Assembly: GCF_007827275.1 (NCBI RefSeq) | Contig: NZ_VISE01000001.1 | Coordinates: forward strand, 3,472,001 to 3,536,000 | Length of the DNA stretch: 64,000 nucleotides | Direction of reading: 5' to 3' | DNA from: Gillisia sp. Hel_I_86 | Lineage (GTDB): Bacteria; Bacteroidota; Bacteroidia; Flavobacteriales; Flavobacteriaceae | In this document: in pieces, positions 43,493 to 52,797 of the stretch | Layout of the letters: every line of letters starts with the position of its first letter | How positions within the stretch are numbered: position 1 is the first letter of the stretch | The notes under the pieces: model-generated | Databases searched by the model: none | What the model was told of the DNA's origin: nothing | What the model saw: the letters and a program-made list of their open reading frames with translations, nothing else | Position numbers and translations under genes: made by a program

Positions 43493-45862
43493 ATGAAAAA
43501 TCAAATTCAGGATTTTCCTTTAGATATAAAAATAAGTTTCCATAAAATTATAGAAGAGTATAAACTTCAATTGGACGAGGAGCAAAGTAGTATATCCAAG
43601 GAGTACATGGCAAAGGTATTGGAATATGTTTCGTCCTTTCCAAAACTCGAGGAAGGAATAGAAGACCCTAATGATTTATCTAAATTTAAAGATGTAATTA
43701 AAATTTTATTGGATGAGCTTTTTCCAAAAATTTTAAGTAAAAATGAAATTAAAGCAGCTACGGTACCTTTTCATAATTTAATCTTTAATACATCTAAGCG
43801 TTTTAAAAAGATTTTGGATAATGCAGGGGAAGGATTCGAGCTTTCTATGCGGAATTTAAATGAGGATATGTTCTATATCTATGGGTGTATTCTAATACTT
43901 AACCATCACTACAATTATAAAATAGATTTCTCAAGGCCTTTATATTATGATATTCCGGATGAGACAGGGATATTAAAACATTATAGATTGGCATTGAATG
44001 CCGATTTTATCGATATCGAAAAAGGGAAGAACGCTGTTGAAATTACAGAGGACGATGTAGATCTTTTAATACAAAACATAGAGGATGTAGCATTTTGGAA
44101 AAAGAAGTTCCCGCCATTAAGTTGGATATTCAAAGGTTTTATAATCATTAATCTTACCGATGTTACGGTAGACGATGCAATCTCTGACCTTAAAACCACG
44201 CTGCTTCACAAGGAATCTTCCAATGAAGAAGAATTATTGAAATTTGAGGAGATTTTTCAATCTATTTATAGGATTCCGGATATTAGGGTTGGTTTTACCA
44301 TGTTCAATAAAAACCGGATGGTTTTTGAGCGTATGGATAATCAAGATTCCTTTAGTTTTATTCTAAACGATAAACAGGAAAGTAATTGTAAAGAGAGCAT
44401 CTGTAGTAAAACCTTTAAAAAGTTAATAGAAGAACAAACCTATTTTACGATTACGAACGTAGAGCGTTACGCCAAAGAAACAGGGAACAATTTATTGTCA
44501 CAAAATCTTTTAAAGAATAATGTGATGAGCTGTATTCTGGCACCCATAGCCGTTGAAAATGAACTATGGGGAATTTTGGAAATAGTATCTTATAGAAAAA
44601 ATGAATTAAACAGTATAAATGCCATTAAACTGGATGATATACTTCCCTATATAGTTACTGCCATAGAACGAAACAGGAGTGAGTTCGAAAACAAGGTCAA
44701 GGCGGTGATTCAAAGTGAATGTACGGCAATACATCCAAGCGTGTTATGGATTTTTGATAGGGAGGCAAAGCAATTTATTAAAGATCTCAACAAAGACGGA
44801 TTAGCTTCCTTTAAGGATATTGCGTTTAAAGATGTGTATCCACTTTATGGCCAAATAGATATTGTAGGTTCTTCTGATGCCAGAAACAATGCTATTCAAA
44901 ACGATCTAATGCACCAGCTGGAAGAGATAGAACATATTATAGATATGGCCTACCAGATAGAGAATATGCCCATTTATGATCAGGTGCGGTTTAGGATTAC
45001 AGACTTTAAAGAAGATCTTCAAGACACTTTAAACGCTTCAAGCGAGCAGCGGGTCTTTAATTTGCTTCAGAAAGAAGTGAACCCGTTAATGGAACATTTA
45101 AGTAGCCAATCCAAGGAACTGAAGAAATTAGTAGAGAAATACCAAAAGCAATTGAATCCTGAAACAGGGATTATATATAATCATCGTCAAAATTATGATG
45201 ATACGGTGCAGCGAATCAATAGGACAATGGCGAGGTTGCTTGATAAAAAACAAGTAGAAGCTCAAAAAATATATCCACATTATTTTGAAAGGTATAAGAC
45301 CGATGGGGTGGACCATAATATTTATATTGGTGCTTCCCTTACCAATAACAAGCCTTTCAATGAAGTGTATTTATACAATCTTAGACTTTGGCAGTTGGCC
45401 ACCATGTGCGAGATGGAAAACAAATTCTATCAGCTTCAAAAAAACACCCCTATACAATTGGATGCGGCTTCTTTAATATTGGTTTTTAACAGTACCTTAT
45501 CTATTCGATATAGAATGGATGAAAAGAAATTTGATGTGGATGGCACCTATAATGCGCGTTACGAAATCATCAAAAAACGCATAGACAAGGCGTTTATTAA
45601 AAATACGGAGGAGCGAATTACGCAAAAAGGGAAGATCTCCATTGTGTATTCCCAAAGCAGTGATGAACGGGAATATTTAAGGTATATAAAATACCTACAG
45701 ATCAAACAATACCTGGGAGACGAGGTGGAACTACTGGAACTGGAAGACGTGCAAGGAGTAATTGGCCTAAAAGCTATCCGGGTAAATGTCCTATATCACC
45801 CGGATGAGAATGCTTTTGATAAGGCGATCACTTATGAGGGCCTAATGGATTATTTAAGGTAA
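43493..45862 (+). CDS. Large GAF-domain protein of unknown function
   Basis: 789 aa, no signal peptide or TM. A GAF-like ligand-binding domain is in the middle (about residues 255-410; MSCILAPIAVENELWGILEI near 345-365). N-terminal about 250 residues are helical; the C-terminal 350 residues are helical with coiled-coil stretches (SSEQRVFNLLQKEVNPLMEH). I recognise it as the flavobacterial GAF-containing family, but it has no histidine kinase, cyclase or GGDEF motif. It converges with the HD-PycTM gene with a 13-bp overlap of ends. Possible sensor of a cyclic nucleotide or other small molecule (inference). Confidence 0.7.
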   Translation: MKNQIQDFPLDIKISFHKIIEEYKLQLDEEQSSISKEYMAKVLEYVSSFPKLEEGIEDPNDLSKFKDVIKILLDELFPKILSKNEIKAATVPFHNLIFNTSKRFKKILDNAGEGFELSMRNLNEDMFYIYGCILILNHHYNYKIDFSRPLYYDIPDETGILKHYRLALNADFIDIEKGKNAVEITEDDVDLLIQNIEDVAFWKKKFPPLSWIFKGFIIINLTDVTVDDAISDLKTTLLHKESSNEEELLKFEEIFQSIYRIPDIRVGFTMFNKNRMVFERMDNQDSFSFILNDKQESNCKESICSKTFKKLIEEQTYFTITNVERYAKETGNNLLSQNLLKNNVMSCILAPIAVENELWGILEIVSYRKNELNSINAIKLDDILPYIVTAIERNRSEFENKVKAVIQSECTAIHPSVLWIFDREAKQFIKDLNKDGLASFKDIAFKDVYPLYGQIDIVGSSDARNNAIQNDLMHQLEEIEHIIDMAYQIENMPIYDQVRFRITDFKEDLQDTLNASSEQRVFNLLQKEVNPLMEHLSSQSKELKKLVEKYQKQLNPETGIIYNHRQNYDDTVQRINRTMARLLDKKQVEAQKIYPHYFERYKTDGVDHNIYIGASLTNNKPFNEVYLYNLRLWQLATMCEMENKFYQLQKNTPIQLDAASLILVFNSTLSIRYRMDEKKFDVDGTYNARYEIIKKRIDKAFIKNTEERITQKGKISIVYSQSSDEREYLRYIKYLQIKQYLGDEVELLELEDVQGVIGLKAIRVNVLYHPDENAFDKAITYEGLMDYLR

Positions 45863-47034
45863 AAAGCGATCACAAAACTTAATACCGATGCTATTATCCC
45901 TACCATAAATACGGTATAAGTTAATCGCAGAAGCATGTACTTTCTATGCAATACCTTTCCTAAAAGGTGAAGATCCAACATAAGGGATTCATATACATAA
46001 TCCTTGTCCTTAATTATCTCGTTAATTCCCCATTTAAACTGATCGAAGGGCATTTTATGAAAATTCCCAAAGAACAGTAGGTTTACATCCCTGCTTTCAA
46101 CCTGTTCTTTAGTGAATTCGCCCGTGGTTACATTTGGTCTAGTAGACATAATAGATAAAATGATGGATGCCACACTAAAGATTACCAGGATCAGGGTGGG
46201 GATCAATAAGTGCTTATTGGTCACTGCATCTAATTTTGGGATAATGTTCGCCAAGGCAAGGGAGATAATAATTGCATTTACAGAAAGCAAAATATTGGCT
46301 TTGGTATCGGCAATATCACTTAGCTTTATATGGTTTCGCATGGTGACCCTAAACAAGCTTTGAATGCTTCTTTCGGGATTGTTATTTTTATATTCCGCCT
46401 TAAGCCGGGCTTTGGTTTCTTCTTTTTTTAGTTTCTGAACTTTCTTTGTCCGTTTTTCTAATATTTCTGAAAGATTATTGTCTTTCCCAACTTTCCAGTG
46501 CTTTGATGCATATTCTGTATGAAAATTATGCTTATCTGTAAACAAATGTACGTTCTCGGCCAACCATTCCTCAGAAGAATAATTATGAATGTTCAGCAAT
46601 TGTAATTCCTGCCGTAATAACTCGCTGGTTTCTTCAAAATAGTCTTTTGCAAGATGGGAACAGTCTGCATCCCTAATAATTTTTTCAAGTTTGGTCTTAG
46701 GAGTAGTTTCAAATTTGGTAGCCATGATGCATTTTGAAACCAACTCAATGGTCTCTTCGTCTGCATTGTTATCCTTTAAAAATCGCTTGGCAATTTTTAC
46801 GCTTTCTTCCTCATGTCCTTCAAACTTTACAGTGTACCCAGTATCATGGAGCCAAGCAGATAAGAGCAATACCTCTTCTTCTTTAACATTTATTTCCGAA
46901 TTCTCAATTAATTCTTTAGTACTTTTAACCACCCGCTTCGTGTGGTTGTAATTGTGATAAACATATGTATTTGGCAGTTTTTCCTTGAACAAATCAAGGA
47001 CGAACTTATCTGCCTTTTTTAGTAATTCTGTCAT
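45850..47034 (-). CDS. HD phosphohydrolase fused to Pycsar effector transmembrane domain (PycTM, DUF5706)
   Basis: 394 aa from ATG 47034. HD domain at about 10-200: H27/H31 (YVYHNYNHTKRVV), H63-D64 (SAWLHDTGY), and the Asp of IRDADCSHL. After a charged linker the PycTM effector domain starts near RNHIKLSDIADTKANILLSV (the conserved ADxKA motif) with two pairs of TM helices, ending SVLSFVIAFYLK. PycTM proteins are membrane-disrupting effectors gated by cCMP/cUMP in Pycsar defence. No uridylate/cytidylate cyclase gene is nearby, so the cognate signal is unknown. The HD domain could hydrolyse that signal (inference). Confidence 0.88.
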   Translation of the reverse strand: MTELLKKADKFVLDLFKEKLPNTYVYHNYNHTKRVVKSTKELIENSEINVKEEEVLLLSAWLHDTGYTVKFEGHEEESVKIAKRFLKDNNADEETIELVSKCIMATKFETTPKTKLEKIIRDADCSHLAKDYFEETSELLRQELQLLNIHNYSSEEWLAENVHLFTDKHNFHTEYASKHWKVGKDNNLSEILEKRTKKVQKLKKEETKARLKAEYKNNNPERSIQSLFRVTMRNHIKLSDIADTKANILLSVNAIIISLALANIIPKLDAVTNKHLLIPTLILVIFSVASIILSIMSTRPNVTTGEFTKEQVESRDVNLLFFGNFHKMPFDQFKWGINEIIKDKDYVYESLMLDLHLLGKVLHRKYMLLRLTYTVFMVGIIASVLSFVIAFYLK

Positions 47035-47091
47035 ATAAAATGTGATTAGATATGGAGCCAAATTACAAAAAAAAATGCCCTTTGGATTTTT

Positions 47092-50000
47092 ATGAAAAAA
47101 AATATTATTTTTCTAACTTTATTAGCCATTTTACTACTTGTTGGATGTTCTACCTACGATCCAAAATATAGAGAAGGCGAACCAACCAAGAATTTCAACT
47201 ATCCTACAGATAAGAAAATCGAGAAATCTTTTTACTTGTTGGGAGATGGCGGCTACTCCCCTCCCGGTGGAAGTTCCAAGGGCTTGATTGCCCTAAAGAA
47301 TTATATGGATTCTGTAAAGGTGACAGACAATTACACGCTAATTTTAGGAGATAACATATATCCTGTAGGGATGCCCCCCAAGGATAGCCCAGAGCGTGAA
47401 GCTGCCGAATATAGATTGGATGCCCAATTGGATGCGTTCGAGACATACGAAGGAAATGTGGTGGTTATCCCTGGAAACCACGATTGGTACAATGAGGGGG
47501 TAAAAGGTCTGGAACGAGAGCGGGATTATTTAAAAGAGAAGGTGAAGACGAATTTAATATGGGCTCCAAAAACAGGATGTGGTCTAGATGTAATAGAAAT
47601 TTCAGAGAATATTCAACTTATAACCCTAGATTCTCAATGGTTTTTGGAAAATTGGGATAGGCACCCTACTATTAATGATAATTGTCCCAAGATAAAAACA
47701 AGGGAAGCCTTGTTTTTGGAACTTGCTTCAGAATTGCAAAAAAACCAAAATAAAACAATTATAATAGCAGTCCACCATCCTTTGTATACCAATGGAGTCC
47801 ATGGAGGACAATACGAATTTACCAGGCATATTTATCCATCACAAAAGAAAATACCCGTTCCAATTTTGGGCTCTTTGGCTGCTTTAATAAGAACAAGTGG
47901 GGGAGTATCTATTCAAGATGCACAGAATGAACGGTATAAATCGCTTGTAAAAAGATTGGAAACCATCGCACAAGGTTCGGATAGGTTGATTTTTGTTTCT
48001 GGTCACGAACATTCACTTCAATATATAGAACACGATAGTATCCGTCAAATTGTTGCAGGATCAGGATCTAAAGGATCTTATGCGGTACTGAGCAACGACG
48101 GCTATTTTGCATATCCCGAACAAGGCTTTGCGGTTTACGATGTTTTTGAAGATGGTTCTTCTTGGGTCAGTTTTTACGGAAACAAAAATAACAAGGCTAA
48201 GCTTTTATATCAGAAAGAAGTTTTTTCTGCACCCAAACCTTATGATGTTTCCCACTTGCCAACAGAATTCCCATCAACGATTACTACTTCTATTTACAAC
48301 GAAGAAGAAACTGAGAAAACGGGCTTATATGAAAGCGTATGGGGCCAGCGCTATAGAGACCTATATGGAACTGCCATAACTGTAAAAGTCGCAAATTTGG
48401 ATACCTTATATGGCGGTTTAAAACCTGTGATTAAAGGTGGAGGGCATCAAACTATTTCTATTAGAATGGAAGATAGCTTGGGCAGGGATTATAATATGCG
48501 CCGTCTTAAGAAGAGTGCTGTTCAATTTTTGCAAACAGTGGCCTTTAAAGGTACTCCTGTGCAGGAGCAGTTGGAAAATACGGTTGCAGAAAATGTGATT
48601 GAGGATTTTTATACCGCTGCACATCCATATGCGTTTCTCGCAGTTCCCAAATTATCCAATGCTATTGGTTTGTACCATACAAACCCAAAGTTGTTTTATG
48701 TGCCCAAACAAAAAGCACTGGGGGAATATAATTCAGATTTTGGGGACGAACTCTATATGATCGTGGAAAGACCAGAAGATGACTGGGCTGGCATGAAATC
48801 ATTTGGAGAAGATACCAAGGATATTTTAAGTACTTCAGATATGCTGGAGAAGTTAAGGAAAGATGAAAAATACTTTTTGGATGAAGAAGCATATATAAAG
48901 GCTAGAATCTTCGATATGCTTATTGGAGACTGGGACAGGCACCAAGACCAATGGAAATGGGCCGAAGTAGAATTGGCAAATGGCAATAAGCGATTTTTGC
49001 CAATTCCAAGAGATCGCGATCAGGCTTTCTCTAATTTTGATGGAGCATTTTTTGGGACATTAAAGGGTTTGGCAGGCTTTGCAAATCAATTTGCGGTATA
49101 TGGCGATGATATTAAAGATGTAAAATGGTTCAATACCGCAGCTACCGGAATGGATAGAACCCTTATCCAGAATTTGGGAAGGGAAGCCTGGATAGAACAA
49201 GCTGAATTTATCCAGAAGAATTTAACCGACGAAATTATTGATGAGGCATTTTTGGAATTGCCAGAAATCACAAGAAACGAAACCACAGATTTTATTGTAA
49301 AGAGCCTAAAGGGGAGAAGAGGAAATATTGTGGATATCGCCAAAAGATATTACGATTATATGGCCAAATTGGCCATAGTTACAGGAACAGATAAAGATGA
49401 CTTCATAGAAATCGAACGTTTGGACCAGGGCAAAACCAGGATTACCATTTCTAGGATAAAAGGTGGTGAAAAAGCTGATGTGGTAAGTGATAAGACATAT
49501 AATATGGAAGATACAGATGAAATTTGGTTATATGCCCTAGACGATGATGATGTAATAAATGTAATAGGAGATACAGAGAAGAATTTAATCTTTGTTCGGG
49601 TTATTGGGGGGCAAAATAACGATGTTTACAAGGTTGCCGAGAATAGTGGAAGAAAGGTGAAGATTTATGATTATCTAAGCAAGCCTAGTACGGTGGAGTC
49701 ACAAGGGAAGGCAAAAATCAGGTTTAGGGACAACTATAACCAGAACACCTTTGATAAGGATAAAAAGACGTTTAAATCGGGATCCATAGTGCCAGGCTTT
49801 GGGTATAACCCAGATGATGGAATTAAAATTGGGGTACAGAGTGTTTCGACCGAGAATGGTTTCAAGAGAAATCCATTCACCATAAGAAACACGTATAGTT
49901 TGGGATATTATTTTGCAACAAATGGTTTTGATGCTAGCTATCAAGGAGAGTTTGCTCGAATAATTGGAAATTTCAATTTGGTAATAGGTGCCAATTTTTC

Positions 50001-50820
50001 CAGTCCAAATGCTTCCAATAATTTCTTTGGCTACGGGAATGAAACTCCAAATTTCGATGATGATCTGGATTATGACTATAACAGGACCAAAATAGGCAGG
50101 GCAGGGATCAAATTTGGTTTTGTTAGGAAATCACCCTTCGGAAGTTATTTTGGTTATATGGCCAATTTTGAAGGAATCAAAGTAGATGAGACCGAAAATA
50201 GATTTATTACTGAAGATTTTGTTCCCAATGATCCAGATTTTTTCGAAAGAAAATTCTTTGGAGGTCTAGATGCCACATATAGATACGAAAGCTATGACAA
50301 TAATTTGAACCCTACTCGAGGAATGAAATTCGAATTAAATGGTGGGGGAAAACTAAACCTTGAAGATTTAGATAGAAATTTTGGATATATAAAGCCCTAT
50401 TTAGGGTTTTATAATGCTCTTTCTGAAAATCGCAAGTTGGTTTTAAAATCCCAAGTACAAGCTCATTTTAATATCGGGGATGATTACGAGTTTTATCAAG
50501 CTGCCCAATTAGGAGGGAATTCCGGTCTACGAGGGTTTAGACAACAACGTTTTACTGGGAAAAAAGCATTTGCAACGGGAGCAGACTTGCGTTATAGCTT
50601 TAACCAATTTAAGACCTCTTTCCTGCCATTCCAAATTGGAATATTTGGGGGGTATGACCTTGGTAGGGTATGGACAGAAGAGGGAGATAGCAACAAGTGG
50701 CATGATAGCTATGGCGGAGGGCTGTGGATTAATAGCGCTGAAGCATTGAGTGCTAAGTTTAGTTTATTTAGTAGTGCAGAAGATTTGAGGTTTACTTTCG
50801 GATTTGGATTTAAGTTTTAA
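47092..50820 (+). CDS. Lipoprotein fusion: metallophosphoesterase - kinase-like domain - Omp85/BamA-like barrel
   Basis: 1242 aa, lipobox at C19. Calcineurin-type phosphoesterase at about 45-330: GDGG (51-54), GDN (86-88), GNHD (128-131), HH (228-229), GHEH (304-307), all metal ligands present. Residues about 440-700 look like an atypical kinase: Gly-rich GGGHQTISIR (449-458), Lys pair at 473-474, GDWDRH (612-617) and IPRDRD (638-643), reminiscent of CotH/HipA/FAM20 catalytic loops. From about 890 a Tyr/Gly-rich beta-barrel ending FGFGFKF resembles BamA/TamA surface-antigen barrels, including GGNSGLRGFRQQRF. Divergent from the HD-PycTM gene by 57 bp. Confidence 0.78.
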   Translation: MKKNIIFLTLLAILLLVGCSTYDPKYREGEPTKNFNYPTDKKIEKSFYLLGDGGYSPPGGSSKGLIALKNYMDSVKVTDNYTLILGDNIYPVGMPPKDSPEREAAEYRLDAQLDAFETYEGNVVVIPGNHDWYNEGVKGLERERDYLKEKVKTNLIWAPKTGCGLDVIEISENIQLITLDSQWFLENWDRHPTINDNCPKIKTREALFLELASELQKNQNKTIIIAVHHPLYTNGVHGGQYEFTRHIYPSQKKIPVPILGSLAALIRTSGGVSIQDAQNERYKSLVKRLETIAQGSDRLIFVSGHEHSLQYIEHDSIRQIVAGSGSKGSYAVLSNDGYFAYPEQGFAVYDVFEDGSSWVSFYGNKNNKAKLLYQKEVFSAPKPYDVSHLPTEFPSTITTSIYNEEETEKTGLYESVWGQRYRDLYGTAITVKVANLDTLYGGLKPVIKGGGHQTISIRMEDSLGRDYNMRRLKKSAVQFLQTVAFKGTPVQEQLENTVAENVIEDFYTAAHPYAFLAVPKLSNAIGLYHTNPKLFYVPKQKALGEYNSDFGDELYMIVERPEDDWAGMKSFGEDTKDILSTSDMLEKLRKDEKYFLDEEAYIKARIFDMLIGDWDRHQDQWKWAEVELANGNKRFLPIPRDRDQAFSNFDGAFFGTLKGLAGFANQFAVYGDDIKDVKWFNTAATGMDRTLIQNLGREAWIEQAEFIQKNLTDEIIDEAFLELPEITRNETTDFIVKSLKGRRGNIVDIAKRYYDYMAKLAIVTGTDKDDFIEIERLDQGKTRITISRIKGGEKADVVSDKTYNMEDTDEIWLYALDDDDVINVIGDTEKNLIFVRVIGGQNNDVYKVAENSGRKVKIYDYLSKPSTVESQGKAKIRFRDNYNQNTFDKDKKTFKSGSIVPGFGYNPDDGIKIGVQSVSTENGFKRNPFTIRNTYSLGYYFATNGFDASYQGEFARIIGNFNLVIGANFSSPNASNNFFGYGNETPNFDDDLDYDYNRTKIGRAGIKFGFVRKSPFGSYFGYMANFEGIKVDETENRFITEDFVPNDPDFFERKFFGGLDATYRYESYDNNLNPTRGMKFELNGGGKLNLEDLDRNFGYIKPYLGFYNALSENRKLVLKSQVQAHFNIGDDYEFYQAAQLGGNSGLRGFRQQRFTGKKAFATGADLRYSFNQFKTSFLPFQIGIFGGYDLGRVWTEEGDSNKWHDSYGGGLWINSAEALSAKFSLFSSAEDLRFTFGFGFKF

Positions 50821-51002
50821 AACCATTAGTGTCCGGTTAAAGATTAAAGACCGCTTCACACTTCTAGAGATAAGAAAATAGACTTAACTGTAACTGGGCT
50901 TCCGCAGATTCTTGTTATTTTAATGGACAACAAAGTCTTAAAAAGTTAGTTCGACTTAAAAATTTTTTCAAAACAATTTGATATTTTTTTAATGGCAAAT
51001 GC

Positions 51003-51085
51003 TGTCATTCCGAACGAAGAATGAGGAGGAATCTTATTTTATAGAGATTTCTCGTCGCTCATACTTCACTCCGTCAAAATAACAA
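51003..51085 (+). repeat. Diverged family R1 repeat
   Basis: Starts TGTCATTCCGAACGAAG, continues GGAGGAATCTTATTTTATAG and CTCGTCGCTCATACTTC, ending CAAAATAAC. Weaker than the 4556 cluster but same opening. Confidence 0.55.
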
Positions 51086-51105
51086 ACCATTCAAAATAAA
51101 TATGC

Positions 51106-51222
51106 GTATCTGTAAAGTATCCTAAACTGAAAAAGGACGTCATCCTGTTTCGGAAGAATCGGAAATTTCAGAATCTCATTTCAATTTAAATCAATACAAT
51201 TTTTGAGACCCTGAAAATCCTC
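51106..51222 (+). repeat. Dispersed intergenic repeat R2 (copy D)
   Basis: Starts TGTAAAGTATCCTAAACTGA, holds TTTCAGAATCTCATTTCAAT and TTTTGAGACCCTGAAA. Closest to copy A at 1668-1788. Confidence 0.75.
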
Positions 51223-51252
51223 ACGCTTTCGGTACAGCGTTCTGCGTAATAA

Positions 51253-51280
51253 AAAAGCCTCTGCAACTGCAGAGGCTTTT
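51253..51280. terminator. Bidirectional terminator between the fusion lipoprotein and the MscS gene
   Basis: GCCTCTGC (51257-51264) and GCAGAGGC (51269-51276) around AACT, with A4 before and T4 after, so it can serve both convergent transcripts. Confidence 0.85.
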
Positions 51281-51299
51281 CCTGTTTAAAATTTTGATA

Positions 51300-52190
51300 T
51301 TATTCCTCTTTCTGAGGACCATTAATAGATAGCTTATTTGTAAAATCGATTGTTCTGATAGGGAATGGAATATTGATTCCGTTTTTATCAAAAGCTTTCT
51401 TAATTGCGATTATCGCTTTGTTCTTTGCCATTAATATATCCCGATTTCTTGCAACATCTGTCCAAAAACGAACAACAAAGTTAATAGAGCTGTCCCCAAA
51501 TTCACCATACATAAATTCTACTTCTTCATTGCCTCGCTGCGGAAAAAGGGACTCCATGGTCTCTGTAGTTAGTTTTTGAACGAATTCCAGATCGCTACTG
51601 TAAGCTACCCCACAATTAACCATCACCCGGGATCTTGCAGTTCTAGTGAAATTCTTAAATGGCTCATCGACGATCTTGGAATTTGGAATCATCACATAGT
51701 TGTTATCAGATTCCTTAACAACTATGTTCCTCAAATTAATTTCCATAACTTCTCCTGCATATCCATTGGTCTCTACCCAATCCCCAATTTGTAGTTCTGG
51801 TAAAAAACTTAGGATAACCCCGCTAAATGTATTGCTAAGTGTGCCCTGCAAGGCAAGCCCGATTGCCAGACCAACTACACCTGCACCCGCAAGAACAGAG
51901 GTCAAGACCTTATCTAAATTCAACAGTCCTAAAGCGACAAAAAAACCAAGCAGAATAATTAAAATCTTAACAACCTTCGTGGTAATCTGCCTTATAGAGT
52001 CTTGAGAACCTTTTCTTCTAAGCAATTTATCTGCTATTTTTGCTGCATATTTCGCAATAAAAATAAATAGCACAAAAATTACCCCAGCTAATATGAAATT
52101 TGGAAGGTTGAGGATCAAGGAATCCAGCCATGTGGCCATTTTAACCCAAATACCTTTAATAGAGTCGTTTAAATTGAAATCTTTGATCAT
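51300..52190 (-). CDS. Small-conductance mechanosensitive channel (MscS family)
   Basis: 296 aa. Three N-terminal TMs; the pore-lining TM3 region VLTSVLAGAGVVGLAIGLAL, the beta domain (LPELQIGDWVETNGYAGEVM, NYVMIPNSKIVDEPFKNFTR) and the C-terminal alpha/beta vestibule domain. It releases osmolytes on hypoosmotic shock. Standard short MscS. The Dps gene lies upstream on the same strand. Confidence 0.93.
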   Translation of the reverse strand: MIKDFNLNDSIKGIWVKMATWLDSLILNLPNFILAGVIFVLFIFIAKYAAKIADKLLRRKGSQDSIRQITTKVVKILIILLGFFVALGLLNLDKVLTSVLAGAGVVGLAIGLALQGTLSNTFSGVILSFLPELQIGDWVETNGYAGEVMEINLRNIVVKESDNNYVMIPNSKIVDEPFKNFTRTARSRVMVNCGVAYSSDLEFVQKLTTETMESLFPQRGNEEVEFMYGEFGDSSINFVVRFWTDVARNRDILMAKNKAIIAIKKAFDKNGINIPFPIRTIDFTNKLSINGPQKEE

Positions 52191-52205
52191 CCAGTAGTTT
52201 ATAAA

Positions 52206-52697
52206 TTATAAGGTTTTATGAGTATCGTTGGTTTTCATTTTCCATGCATCCAACATCCAACTTGTTTTTTCCAATTCTCCAATATACGCTCCTATTAGGT
52301 CAATTGTTCCTTCATCACCACCTTTATCTGCTTCTTCAACAACTTTTCTTAACTGTTTTAAAATAATGCCATGATCTTTCAGTAAAGTCTTGATCATTTC
52401 AGAATCTGAAAGATCGGACTTGGACTCTTTTACACTGGAAGATTTCAAATAATCACTTAAGTTACTTGCTGGTTGATAGCGAAGTGTAAGTATTCTTTCT
52501 GCTATTTCATCTACTTTCAGTTTTGCATCGTCATATAATTCTTCAAATTTCTCATGAAGATCAAAAAAGTTCTTTCCCATCACGTTCCAATGAAAGTTTC
52601 GAAGTTTTTGATAATATAAGTGATAATCTGCTAAAAGAATATTTAACTCTTTTACTGTATTAACTGTTTTTTTTTCGTCTAATCCTAAATAGCTCAT
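52206..52697 (-). CDS. dps: Dps family ferritin-like DNA-protection protein
   Basis: 163 aa. The Dps signature with intersubunit ferroxidase ligands is present: NFHWNVMGKNFFDLHEKFEE, then YDDAKLKVDEIAERIL. Forms a 12-mer that oxidises and stores iron with H2O2 and protects DNA in stress. Often regulated by OxyR or in stationary phase; no motif was identified here. It precedes the mechanosensitive channel gene with a 15-bp gap, probably in one transcript. Confidence 0.9.
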   Translation of the reverse strand: MSYLGLDEKKTVNTVKELNILLADYHLYYQKLRNFHWNVMGKNFFDLHEKFEELYDDAKLKVDEIAERILTLRYQPASNLSDYLKSSSVKESKSDLSDSEMIKTLLKDHGIILKQLRKVVEEADKGGDEGTIDLIGAYIGELEKTSWMLDAWKMKTNDTHKTL

Positions 52698-52797
52698 AGT
52701 TTTTGTTTATTGATTTTTAAAATACGATACGAAATTATGATAGTTTGTAGTGCTATCCAATTTTGGAAGTTGGTTTAATATAAATTTAACGAGAGGC

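Noticed and set aside
45850-47034. A complete Pycsar defence system
   Set aside because: The neighbouring GAF gene shows no class III cyclase motifs and is convergent, and no other cyclase candidate lies in the window. Only the effector-type domain is supported.
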